A stretch of DNA of 64,000 nucleotides from JAAYCB01 sp012744395 (GTDB lineage Bacteria > Planctomycetota > Planctomycetia > Pirellulales > Thermoguttaceae), in the NCBI GenBank assembly GCA_028703175.1, contig JAQVNJ010000001.1, positions 124,001 to 188,000 of the forward strand, written 5' to 3'. This document shows, in pieces, positions 9,872 through 18,471 of the stretch. Within the stretch, counting starts at the first letter, position 1; each line of letters begins with the position of its first letter. A program made the position numbers and the translations under genes. The notes under the pieces were generated by a model. The model ran no database searches. It was not told the DNA's origin and saw only the letters and a program-made list of their open reading frames with translations.

Positions 9872-10223
9872 GGCAGGATCCCCTTGACCGAAGAGAAACG
9901 CGCATCCCTTCGACGGCCTTGCGGCAGGGCCCGCGAAGGTGCGGCCTGCCGGGCTCCTGACCATTATTCTACAGCCTCGGCCGGCAAAAGCACGGGGCGC
10001 TCCGCGCCCCGGCCCCGCGCCCCGGCCCCGCGCCGGCAGGGCTTGCCGCCGGGAGGCGGCGGCCGGCCGCTCGCCGGGCATCGGACGCATCGGCCCGGCG
10101 CGGGGCGGCGCCCGCGAGGCCGTTAGGCGCGGCCCGCTTGGCGATCCCTTCCCCTTCGCCCGGACTTCCCTTAGGATACTTGGGGAATGGGGGGGAGCAG
10201 CGCGTCGCCGGTAACGGAGTCTC
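9872..10223. other. divergent intergenic region with GC-rich direct repeats
   Basis: 350 bases between two divergently oriented genes. Around 9998-10035 there are short direct repeats of GCGCCCCGGCCCC type. A promoter for each direction must lie here, but no convincing -35/-10 pair was found. Confidence 0.45.
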
Positions 10224-12281
10224 ATGAGCCAGTTGGAAGCCGAGGACGATATCCTCTCAGGGCTCAATCCCCAGCAGCGCGAGGCCGCCAGCCACGGGGA
10301 GGGGCCGCTGTTGATTGTGGCGGGGGCGGGGACCGGCAAGACGGCCACGCTCGTTCACCGCGTCGCCTGGCTGATCGGCCAGGGAATCGATCCGCGGCGG
10401 ATTCTCCTGCTGACGTTCACGCGCCGCGCCGCCGGCGAGATGCTCCGCAGGGTCGACCGGATCCTCGCCCGGCAGGCCGGAGGGGGCTCTTTGGTGAGGG
10501 ACGCCCGCGTCTGGGGAGGCACTTTCCATGCAATCGCCACGCGCTTGCTGCGGCTTTACGGCAAGTCGATCGGGCTGGCGGCGGGGTTCACGATCCACGA
10601 CCGGAGCGACTCGGAGGACCTGCTCAACGTCGTCCGCACGGAACTCGGGCTGGCCAAGACCGACAAGCGGTTCCCCAAAAAGGGAACCTGCATGAGCATC
10701 TACAGCCGCTGCGTCAACGCCCGGCAGCGGCTGGCCCCGGTCCTCAAACGGCATTTCCCCTGGTGCGAGGATTGGGAAGACGAATTGAAGCGGCTCTTCG
10801 ACGCCTATCTCGACCGCAAGGAAGCGGCGGCCGTGCTCGATTACGACGACCTGCTGCTCTACTGGGACGCCCTGCTCGCCGATGAAGAGGCGGGGGAGCG
10901 TGTGCGGGCGCGATTTGACTGCGTGCTCGTCGACGAATACCAGGACACCAACTCCCTGCAGGCATCGATCCTTGCCCGGCTCTGCCCGACCGGCAGAGGG
11001 CTGACCGTCGTCGGCGACGACGCCCAGTCGATCTACGGATTCCGCGCGGCGACGGTCCGCAACATTCTCGATTTCCCCAAGCAGTACCCGGCCGCCACGA
11101 TCGTCCACCTCGAACAGAACTACCGCAGCACCCAGCCGATCCTCGCGGCGGCCAACGCCGTGATCGGGCAGGCCCGGGAACGGTACCAGAAGCAGCTCTG
11201 GTCGGATCGGAGCGGGGGCGACAAACCTCTGCTGGTGACCTGCGAGAACGAGCAGGATCAGACGGAGTCCGTGATTCGCCGGATTCTCCAGCGCCGCGAG
11301 GAGGGAATCGATCTGCGCCGGCAGGCGGTGCTGTTTCGGGCCTCGCACCATAGCATCATGCTGGAAGCGGAATTGACCGGCCGCAACATCCCGTTTCACA
11401 AGTACGGCGGGCTGAAGTTCGTCGAGACCGCCCACGTCAAGGACCTGATGGCCTTCCTCCGGTTGGCGGAAAACCCGCGCGACCTGGTGGCCGGCAGCCG
11501 CGTGCTCGTGCTCCTGCCGGGGATCGGGCCAAAGCGGTCGCGGGCGCTGATGCAGTTGCTCGTCGAGTCGGGGGGCAGCCTCGAGCCGTGGCGCTCGTGG
11601 ACGCCGCCGTTGGCCGCCGCCAGCGAGTGGCCCCGGCTGGTCGAACTGCTCGAAGAGCTGCGCGGCGGGGAGCAGGGGCTGCCCGCACAAATCCACGCCG
11701 TGAGGGCGTTTTACGAGCCGATCCTGCTGGAAAAATACGACAATCCGGCGCCCCGGAGCCGCGACTTGGAGCAGGTCGAGCAGCTCTCCTCCCGGTATGC
11801 GGACCGCCAGGCGATGCTCGTGGAATTGACGCTCGACCCCCCCTCATCGACCCAGGACCTGGCCGGCCCGCCGCAGCTCGACGAAGACTATCTCGTGCTC
11901 AGCACGATCCACTCGGCGAAGGGGCTCGAATGGGACTCGGTCTTCGTAATCCACGCCGTGGATGGGAACATCCCGTCCGACATGGCAACCGGCTCGCCGG
12001 AGGAGATCGAGGAGGAGCTGCGGCTGCTCTACGTGGCCTTGAGCCGCGCGGAGAATTTCCTCTGCGTGACCTGCCCCTTGAGTTATTATTACAGTCCGGG
12101 ACGGTGGAGCGACGCCCACGGCTTCGCCCAGATGACGCGTTTCCTGCCGCCGCACGTGCGGAAATTGTTCCGCGAGTGCGTCTCTTGGATCGGCGGCGAC
12201 GGCGCTGGGGAGGAGGCGGAGATCGTCACGGGGCTTTCCAGCGAGGCGATCCGGCGGCAGACGAAGGACCTCTGGTCATGA
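10224..12281 (+). CDS. UvrD/Rep-type ATP-dependent DNA helicase
   Basis: 685 residues. LNPQQREAA is the Q-motif region; GAGTGKT (residues 34-40) is Walker A; VLVDEYQDTN is Walker B/motif II; VGDDAQSIYGFR is motif III; TIHSAKGLEWDSVF is motif V and LYVALSRAENFLCVT is motif VI. The set is complete, so the protein should be an active superfamily 1A 3'-5' helicase. It is slightly shorter than UvrD or PcrA (about 720-740) and lacks an obvious C-terminal extension, so a role in nucleotide excision repair cannot be told from one in replication restart. It stands alone on +, followed 259 bases later by the oxidoreductase gene. Confidence 0.95.
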   Translation: MSQLEAEDDILSGLNPQQREAASHGEGPLLIVAGAGTGKTATLVHRVAWLIGQGIDPRRILLLTFTRRAAGEMLRRVDRILARQAGGGSLVRDARVWGGTFHAIATRLLRLYGKSIGLAAGFTIHDRSDSEDLLNVVRTELGLAKTDKRFPKKGTCMSIYSRCVNARQRLAPVLKRHFPWCEDWEDELKRLFDAYLDRKEAAAVLDYDDLLLYWDALLADEEAGERVRARFDCVLVDEYQDTNSLQASILARLCPTGRGLTVVGDDAQSIYGFRAATVRNILDFPKQYPAATIVHLEQNYRSTQPILAAANAVIGQARERYQKQLWSDRSGGDKPLLVTCENEQDQTESVIRRILQRREEGIDLRRQAVLFRASHHSIMLEAELTGRNIPFHKYGGLKFVETAHVKDLMAFLRLAENPRDLVAGSRVLVLLPGIGPKRSRALMQLLVESGGSLEPWRSWTPPLAAASEWPRLVELLEELRGGEQGLPAQIHAVRAFYEPILLEKYDNPAPRSRDLEQVEQLSSRYADRQAMLVELTLDPPSSTQDLAGPPQLDEDYLVLSTIHSAKGLEWDSVFVIHAVDGNIPSDMATGSPEEIEEELRLLYVALSRAENFLCVTCPLSYYYSPGRWSDAHGFAQMTRFLPPHVRKLFRECVSWIGGDGAGEEAEIVTGLSSEAIRRQTKDLWS

Positions 12282-12540
12282 GCGACCCGGCAGCGGGCGG
12301 GTCGCGCCCCCGCCAAACGTGCAGCCGGTTGTGGCGGGCGGTGGCCCTCGACCAGCGCGAGGGGAGGCCTGCCGTTTCTTCTGCCCGACCCATTTGAAAT
12401 CGGCCGCGGCAGGGGATATGCTTACGGTTTTGGCGGCGTGCTTGCCAGAACGGCCAGGCAGCGGCCGCTGCGAGCATTTTTCCGTCCGTCGGGTTGCCCG
12501 TCAGGTGCAGCCGGGCGGGGACACCTTCAGGGGAATCAGC

Positions 12541-14049
12541 ATGTCGAGAATCACACGACGTCGTTTTGTGGGGCGATCGCTTGCGGCCAGCGCCGCCGTG
12601 ATGGCCGTTCCTTACATCGGCCGGGCGCAGAACCCCAATGGCAAGCTCGGCGTGGCCGTGGTCGGCGTCAAGGGCCGCGGCGGCAGCCACCTGAGCGCGT
12701 TCAGCGGCGACAGCCGGACCCATGTGGTGTTTGTCGCCGATGTCGACGAGTACGTGGCGAAATCCCGCGCCGAGTCGGTTGCCAAAAAGCAGGGCTTCGC
12801 GCCGAAGATTGTCCGCGATATGCGCGAGGCGTTCGAGGCGCCGGGCGTCGACATCGTCAGCACGGCGACGCCCAATCACTGGCACGCGCTGTGCGGCATT
12901 TGGGCGATGCAGGCCGGCAAGGACGTGTACATCGAGAAGCCCGTCTGCCACAACATCGCCGAGGGCTCGGCCCTGATCGCGGCGGCGCGGAAGTACAAGA
13001 AGATGTGCCAGGTGGGCACCCAATGCCGCTCCAGCAAGGCGATCATCGAGGCGGTCCAGTTCATCAAGGAAGGCGGCATCGGCGAGGTGAATTTCGCCCG
13101 CGGACTGTGCTACAAGCGCCGCAAGTCGATTGGCCCGCTGGGCGACTATCCCGTGCCGGCGGAAGTCGACTTCAACCTCTGGAGCGGCCCCGCGCCGTAC
13201 ACGACCCCCAAGGTCACCCGCTCGCAGTTCCACTACGACTGGCACTGGCAGCGGCATTACGGCAACGGCGACCTCGGCAACCAGGGCCCGCACCAGACGG
13301 ACATCGCCCGCTGGGGCCTGGGCATCGACCAGCACCCGCTGAGCGTGATCAGCTATGGCGGCCGCCTGGGCTACCAGGCCGAGCGGAAAGACGACAACTA
13401 CGTGGATGCCGGCGACACGGCGAACACGGAAGTCTCGATCTACGATTACGGCGACAAGTGCATCGTCTTCGAAACCCGCGGGCTGTCCGTGAAGGACTCG
13501 GCCGACGAGGAGCTGAACAAGCTCTTCCAGAGCACGGGTGAGAACAAGATCGGCGTGGTGTTCTACGGGTCGGACGGCTACCTGGTCCAGGCCACCTACG
13601 CGCACGCGATCGCCTACGACAAGCAGATGAAGGTCATCAAGGAGTTCAAGGGGGGGGAAGACCACTTCCGCAACTTCCTCGATGCCTGCATCAGCCGCAA
13701 GGTGGAAGACCTCCGCGCGGAGGCCCGCGAGGGGCACCTGTCCGCCGCGATCAGCCACCTGGGGAACATCTCGTATTATCTGGGGCAGGAGAACAAAGTC
13801 TCGGCGGACGAGGCCCGCAAGGTCTTGTCGGGGATCGAGAGCCTCGACGACAACCTGGCAACACTGGACCGCACGCTGAAGCACCTGACGGACAACGGCG
13901 TCGACTTGCAGAAGTACCCGATCTCGATGGGCCCGCTGCTCGCCTTCGATCCGGAGAAGGAGGTCTTTCCCGAGTCGCAGGAGGCAACCGCGCTGGTCTC
14001 GCGGACGTACCGGGAGGGATTTGTCTGCCCGAAGGCCGCCGAGGTCTGA
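12541..14049 (+). CDS. TAT-exported Gfo/Idh/MocA-family oxidoreductase
   Basis: 502 residues from the ATG at 12541, with AGGGG upstream. The N-terminus carries a twin-arginine signal (RRRFVGRS), so the protein is exported folded with its cofactor. VGVKGRGGSHL is the dinucleotide-binding glycine turn and IEKPVCHN holds the E-K-P motif (residues 132-134) typical of the family. The C-terminal part has FHYDWHWQRHYGNGDLGNQG and EVSIYDYGD, common in planctomycete paralogs. The family oxidises or reduces sugars or inositols using NAD(P); the natural substrate is unknown. It ends 517 bases before hydC. Confidence 0.93.
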   Translation: MSRITRRRFVGRSLAASAAVMAVPYIGRAQNPNGKLGVAVVGVKGRGGSHLSAFSGDSRTHVVFVADVDEYVAKSRAESVAKKQGFAPKIVRDMREAFEAPGVDIVSTATPNHWHALCGIWAMQAGKDVYIEKPVCHNIAEGSALIAAARKYKKMCQVGTQCRSSKAIIEAVQFIKEGGIGEVNFARGLCYKRRKSIGPLGDYPVPAEVDFNLWSGPAPYTTPKVTRSQFHYDWHWQRHYGNGDLGNQGPHQTDIARWGLGIDQHPLSVISYGGRLGYQAERKDDNYVDAGDTANTEVSIYDYGDKCIVFETRGLSVKDSADEELNKLFQSTGENKIGVVFYGSDGYLVQATYAHAIAYDKQMKVIKEFKGGEDHFRNFLDACISRKVEDLRAEAREGHLSAAISHLGNISYYLGQENKVSADEARKVLSGIESLDDNLATLDRTLKHLTDNGVDLQKYPISMGPLLAFDPEKEVFPESQEATALVSRTYREGFVCPKAAEV

Positions 14050-14566
14050 ACGAGGCGGCTACGGAGCGCGCCTGGAACAACGCCTCTTGATCCTCTGCCC
14101 AGCCGGGGCGCGGAGCGGCCCGCCGCCGCGCCCCGGGATTCTGCCTTGCGGTTGTCCGCGGTCGCCGGTCGTGGCCTGTCGCGGGGCGGGTGGAACCTCT
14201 GCGCGGAGGGCGGCGTTCGTACTGCGACAATTTCCCGCAATCCGCGCATTTTGTGGAGCGATCCCGCCGCCGGAGAGGCCCGGAAGGCGAACGGACCAAT
14301 CGCGACTACTGCCCAGGTTGGGTTGACGAACCGCCGGTCAAACTGCTACGCTCAACGGATTAGGAAGACTCCAGAATGCGGCAGCCGAAGGGCGACGACG
14401 CCCAAGCCTCGCTGGTTCTTCAGCCGCTTGGATTGCGAGGCAATTCTTCGAGCCGATCCATTGGTCGCGAAGCGGGCCCTTCCCCCAAGCGCGGGGCTGT
14501 CTTGGATGCTCCCGTTCCACGCGGAACTTGCCGAGTTGATCCCCTTTTTGGAAGGGTCCGGTCCCA
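14050..14566. other. intergenic region upstream of the hydrogenase operon
   Basis: 517 bases. Open frames here have no family motifs. It probably carries the leader of the hydrogenase operon. A possible promoter is listed separately; no operator or riboswitch structure was recognised. Confidence 0.45.
14323..14352 (+). promoter_or_regulatory. possible sigma-70-like promoter for hydC
   Basis: TTGACG at 14323-14328, an 18-base spacer, then TACGCT at 14347-14352, about 215 bases before the hydC start. The -35 box is good but the -10 box matches poorly, and planctomycete promoter consensus sequences are not well defined. Confidence 0.3.
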
Positions 14567-15106
14567 ATGTCCATCGGTGACAACTGCTGTAGCACCTGCA
14601 AACAGGCCACGGAAGAGGAATTGCTTGCGCAGCTCGATGACGTGCTCGCCGGTTACGCGGAGGTGCCAGGGGCGCTGATTCCGGTGCTGCAAATCACCCA
14701 GGCGATGTTCGGCTACCTGCCGGAGACCGCCTTGCGGAAGATCAGCGCCCGGTTGAACAAACCGTACAGCGAAGTGGCTGGGGTCGTCGGTTTCTATTCG
14801 TTCTTCAACACGGTGCCCCGCGGGCGCCACGTTGTCCGTGTCTGCCTGGGGACGGCCTGCTATGTCCGCGGCGGCAAGGCGGTTCTGGCAGCGCTCAAGG
14901 CAGCGCTCCGCGTGGAGGTCGGCGAGACCACGGCGGACCGGGTGTTCTCGCTCGACGTGGGCCGTTGCTTCGGCGCCTGCGGCCTGGCGCCGGTGATCAT
15001 GATCGACGACGACGTCCACCAGAGAGTGCGGCCTTCGCGGGTCGTGCAGATTCTCGATCCGTACCGCCGGGAAGCGAAAGCAGTCGAGCAGGGAGACGGC
15101 AAATGA
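14567..15106 (+). CDS. hydC: hydrogenase/NADH dehydrogenase 24-kDa-type [2Fe-2S] subunit (HydC/HndA/NuoE)
   Basis: 179 residues, the normal size for this thioredoxin-fold subunit. The N-terminal helical part (residues 15-80) with GALIPVLQITQAMFGYLP is the NuoE signature. The [2Fe-2S] ligands are in CLGTAC and CFGAC. The subunit accepts electrons from the flavin subunit and passes them towards HydA. It overlaps the next gene (ATGA, 15103-15106), so translation is coupled. No complex I membrane genes follow; a hydrogenase does, so this is a HydC-like subunit and not NuoE. Cytoplasmic. An extra Cys pair near the N-terminus (residues 7 and 8, with Cys 11) is unexplained. Confidence 0.95.
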   Translation: MSIGDNCCSTCKQATEEELLAQLDDVLAGYAEVPGALIPVLQITQAMFGYLPETALRKISARLNKPYSEVAGVVGFYSFFNTVPRGRHVVRVCLGTACYVRGGKAVLAALKAALRVEVGETTADRVFSLDVGRCFGACGLAPVIMIDDDVHQRVRPSRVVQILDPYRREAKAVEQGDGK

Positions 15107-18100
15107 GCGGGCGACTGGCCAGTCTGGAGGAACTCGCGGCACTCCGGGAACAGCTCCGCAACGAGCAGGCGGCAGCCCCGTCGGCCGGCCGGATCCCGGT
15201 CCGCATCTGCATGGGGGCAAGCTGCATCGCCTCCGGCGCGGTGGCGGTCCGACAATCGCTGGAAGAGGAACTGGCGGCCGCCGGCCTGGAGGGCCGGGTG
15301 GCCCTGAAGGACGTCGGTTGCCTCGGTCCTTGTTCCGGAGGCCCGGTGGCGGTGGTCGGCGACGTCTTTTACGAGCATCTCCAGCCCGAACACTGCGCCG
15401 AAATCGTCCGCGCCCACCTCGGCAAGGGGCAGATCGTCGAACGCCTGGCCCACCGGCGTCCCGACGGGCGGATCGTCTCGCGGATGGAGGACATGGAGTT
15501 CTTCCGCCGGCAGACGAAGATCGTCCTCGGCCGCTGCGGCCGCATCGATCCGCAGCGGATCGACGACACGCTGATCGAAGGCGGCTACCAGGCCCTGGCC
15601 GGCGTGCTGGACGCGCACGACCCGGAAGCGGTGCTCCGGGAGATGGAGGTTTCCGGGCTCCGCGGCCGCGGCGGGGCCGGGTTTCCCACCTGGCGGAAAT
15701 GGTCGTTCGCCCGAAACGCCCCGGGGCGACAGAAGTTCGTCGTCTGCAATGCCGACGAGGGCGATCCCGGCGCGTTCATGGACCGCAGCATCGTCGAGGG
15801 CGACCCCCACGCGGTGATCGAGGGCATGGCGATTGCCGCGTTCACGATCGGCGCAGCGCAAGGCTATGTCTACATCCGCGCCGAGTATCCGCTGGCCGTC
15901 GAGCGGCTCCAGGTGGCCCTTGCCCAGGCGCGGCAGCGCGGGCTGCTGGGCAAGAACATTCTCGGCGCCGGTTTCGATTTCGAGCTGGAGATTCGCATGG
16001 GCGCCGGGGCCTTCGTCTGCGGCGAGGAGACCGCCCTGTTGACCTCGATCGAGGGCAATCGGGGGGAACCCCGCCCGCGGCCCCCCTTCCCCGCGCTGTC
16101 GGGTCTCTGGGGAAAGCCGACCTTGCTGAACAACGTGGAGACGTACGCCAACGTGCCGGCGATCCTGCTCCGCGGCGGCCAGTGGTATGCCTCCCACGGC
16201 GCCGGCAAGAGCAATGGGACCAAGGTCTTCGCGCTGGCCGGCACGATCAAGAACTCCGGGCTGGTCGAAGTGCCGATTGGAATGCCCCTGGGCGACTTGA
16301 TCTACGATATCGGCGGCGGGACCTCGTCGGCCAAGGAATTCAAGGCGGCGCAGATCGGCGGCCCCTCCGGCGGCTGCATCCCCAAGCAGCACCTGAACGT
16401 CCCCCTGGACTACGAATCGCTCTCCGAGCTGGGCGCGATCATGGGCTCCGGCGGCCTGATCGTGATGGACGAGGATAGCTGCATGGTCGACGTGGCGCGG
16501 TTCTTCCTGGAATTTGTCCAGGAGGAATCGTGCGGCAAGTGCGTCCCCTGCCGCGTCGGCACGAAGCGGATGCTGGAGATTCTCAATCGCATCTGCGAGG
16601 GCCAGGGACAGGAATCGGACGTCGAACATCTGATCGAACTGGGCGAAATGATCAAGGAGACGTCGCTCTGCGGCCTTGGGCAGACCGCGCCCAACCCGGT
16701 GCTGTCCACGATTCGCCACTTCGGCAACGAATACATCGAGCACATTCGCGACAAGCACTGCCGCGCCGGCGTCTGCCCGTCGCTCGTCTACGCGCCCTGT
16801 TCGAGCGCCTGCCCGGCCGGAGTCGACATCCCCGGCTATGTTTCGCTGGTGGCCGAGAAGCGCTACGCCGAGGCCCTCCGCCTGCACCGCGAGAAGAATC
16901 CGTTTCCCGCTATCTGTTCGCGGGTCTGCTTCCACACGTGCGAGGACAAGTGCCGCAGGTCGACGCTCGACGAGCCGGTTTCGATCCGCGGCATCAAGCG
17001 GTTCATGGTCGACCAGGAGGTGACGATCCAGCTACCGGAAGTCCGCGACAGCCTGGAAAACGCCAAGCGGAAGATCGCCATTGTCGGGGCCGGCCCGGCG
17101 GGGCTCTCCTGCGCTTACTTCCTCGCTCGGCTCGGCTACCAGCCGCTGGTTTACGAATCGGAGCCGCGGCCCGGAGGGATGCTCGTGCAGGCGATTCCGT
17201 CCTACCGGCTGCCGAGGGAGATCGTCGCCCGCGAGGTCCGGATGGTCGAGAACATGGGCGTGGAGATCCTCACCGAGACCGCTCTGGGGCGCGATTTCAC
17301 GCTCAAATCGCTTCGCGGCAAGGGGGTCGAGGCCGTGTTCCTCGCCGTCGGGGCCCCACTCGGCGTGGGCTTGGGCATCCCCGGCGAAACCGCCGAAGGG
17401 ATCATCGACGCACTCGGGTTCCTGCGGACCTACAATCTCCGCGGTTCGGTCAAGGTCGCCAAGAACGTCGTGGTCATCGGCGGCGGCAATTCGGCAATCG
17501 ACGCCGCGCGGACCGCCGTGCGGCTCGGGGCCGAGTCGGTGACGGTCGTTTACCGGCGGAGCCGCGAGGTGATGCCGGCCTACAAGGAGGAGATTGAAGA
17601 AGCGCTTCACGAGGGCGTCAAGTTGCAGCTTCTCACGGCCCCGGTCGACGTCGTGGCCGAAGGGGGGCGCGTCGTGGCGATCCGCTGCCGGCCGATGCGG
17701 CTCGGCGAGTTCGACGGCTCCGGCCGGCGTCGCCCCGAGGAGAGCGGCGACGTGTTCACCCTGCCGGCGGACCAGATTCTCGTGGCCATCGGCCAGGCCC
17801 TCTCGACGCAGGGATTCTGCGACGATATCGGGCTGGAGACCAACCGCAGCGGGTTCCTCCAGGCCGATCCGGTCACCGGCCAGACTTCGCAGAAATGGAT
17901 CTTCGCCGGCGGCGACGCGGTCACTGGCCCGGCGTCGGTCGTCGAGGCCGTGGCCGCGGGCGAGCGGGTGGCCGTCGGCATCGACCGCTACCTGAGCGGC
18001 AGCGAGCACGCCTTCTGGCGCGAGACCAAGGAGGTCGACACCTTCTTCGATCCGGAGAAAGACCCGATCGACGCCCCCCGCGAGCGGCTGCCGCTGATCC

Positions 18101-18228
18101 CGGTCGAGCGCCGCTCCAACAACTTTGATGAAGTCGAACAGCCCTGGCGCGAATCCGTCGCCGTGCGGCAGGCCCAACGCTGCCTCCGCTGCGACTACGG
18201 CCGCCGTCCCGCAGGCAACGGCGACTAG
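15103..18228 (+). CDS. hydB: HydB-GltD fusion: NuoF-type flavoprotein joined to a glutamate-synthase-small-subunit-like FAD module
   Basis: 1041 residues; normal HydB/NuoF proteins are about 420-620. Order: (1) thioredoxin-like [2Fe-2S] domain, about 30-110 (CMGASC, CLGPC); (2) NuoF core, about 150-550, with GRGGAGFPTWRKW for FMN/NAD(H), NADEGDPGAFMDR, and the [4Fe-4S] ligands C477, C480, C483 (ESCGKCVPCR) and C523; (3) after HIRDKHCRAGVC, where other HydB proteins have a bacterial ferredoxin domain, a GltD/NfnB N-terminal Cys region (C566, C570, C605, C609, C613, C617); (4) FAD site GAGPAGLSC near 662 and a second Rossmann site GGGNSAIDAAR, ending near 1020. The fusion suggests an extra pyridine-nucleotide site, probably NADPH. 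The start overlaps hydC and has GGGAG upstream. Confidence 0.92.
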   Translation: MSGRLASLEELAALREQLRNEQAAAPSAGRIPVRICMGASCIASGAVAVRQSLEEELAAAGLEGRVALKDVGCLGPCSGGPVAVVGDVFYEHLQPEHCAEIVRAHLGKGQIVERLAHRRPDGRIVSRMEDMEFFRRQTKIVLGRCGRIDPQRIDDTLIEGGYQALAGVLDAHDPEAVLREMEVSGLRGRGGAGFPTWRKWSFARNAPGRQKFVVCNADEGDPGAFMDRSIVEGDPHAVIEGMAIAAFTIGAAQGYVYIRAEYPLAVERLQVALAQARQRGLLGKNILGAGFDFELEIRMGAGAFVCGEETALLTSIEGNRGEPRPRPPFPALSGLWGKPTLLNNVETYANVPAILLRGGQWYASHGAGKSNGTKVFALAGTIKNSGLVEVPIGMPLGDLIYDIGGGTSSAKEFKAAQIGGPSGGCIPKQHLNVPLDYESLSELGAIMGSGGLIVMDEDSCMVDVARFFLEFVQEESCGKCVPCRVGTKRMLEILNRICEGQGQESDVEHLIELGEMIKETSLCGLGQTAPNPVLSTIRHFGNEYIEHIRDKHCRAGVCPSLVYAPCSSACPAGVDIPGYVSLVAEKRYAEALRLHREKNPFPAICSRVCFHTCEDKCRRSTLDEPVSIRGIKRFMVDQEVTIQLPEVRDSLENAKRKIAIVGAGPAGLSCAYFLARLGYQPLVYESEPRPGGMLVQAIPSYRLPREIVAREVRMVENMGVEILTETALGRDFTLKSLRGKGVEAVFLAVGAPLGVGLGIPGETAEGIIDALGFLRTYNLRGSVKVAKNVVVIGGGNSAIDAARTAVRLGAESVTVVYRRSREVMPAYKEEIEEALHEGVKLQLLTAPVDVVAEGGRVVAIRCRPMRLGEFDGSGRRRPEESGDVFTLPADQILVAIGQALSTQGFCDDIGLETNRSGFLQADPVTGQTSQKWIFAGGDAVTGPASVVEAVAAGERVAVGIDRYLSGSEHAFWRETKEVDTFFDPEKDPIDAPRERLPLIPVERRSNNFDEVEQPWRESVAVRQAQRCLRCDYGRRPAGNGD

Positions 18229-18296
18229 CGAGAATGATAGCTGAGAAGAAAGGAATGGCCAAGGTCCAAGTCTCAATGGCCAACGAAGAGTCGGCT

Positions 18297-18322
18297 GGTT
18301 CCCAAGCTGCAGCTTGGGAACC
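18297..18322. repeat. 26-bp perfect palindrome (TTCCCAAGCT type), copy 1
   Basis: The two halves meet at CTGCAG, and all 26 bases are self-complementary; the outer arms read GGTTCCCAAGCT. It lies in the 243-base spacer between the hydB fusion and hydA. A sister copy lies 74 bases downstream. Similar short palindromes are scattered in several bacterial genomes, including planctomycetes (recollection). Confidence 0.9.
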
Positions 18323-18396
18323 GACCGGGACCGAAGACCACGATATTCATTTCACGATTTGCGGCGCCGCTTGGCGGTGTCCCAGACGGAATCGAG

Positions 18397-18422
18397 CGTT
18401 CCCAAGCGGGAGCTTGGGAACG
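18397..18422. repeat. 26-bp inverted repeat (TTCCCAAGC type), copy 2
   Basis: Arms CGTTCCCAAGC and GCTTGGGAACG (11 bp each) flank a 4-base loop GGGA. The core TTCCCAAGC is shared with copy 1, but the outer base pair and centre differ, so this is a diverged family member and not a recent duplicate. Confidence 0.9.
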
Positions 18423-18433
18423 AGGTAGAGACT

Positions 18434-18460
18434 GAACCCCGAACCCCGACCCCGAATCCC
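18434..18460. repeat. short GAACCCC-like tandem repeat before hydA
   Basis: Two GAACCCC units, one GACCCC and one GAATCCC in succession, ending 11 bases before the hydA start. It displaces any Shine-Dalgarno sequence. It recalls the ACCCCTG array at 42537-42620. Confidence 0.7.
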
Positions 18461-18471
18461 GCTTCCCCGCC

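Noticed and set aside
14860..16935. 691-codon open frame on the minus strand opposite hydC/hydB
   Set aside because: It is antisense to strongly conserved iron-sulfur and flavin motifs and its translation has no family features; GC-rich DNA gives such frames often.
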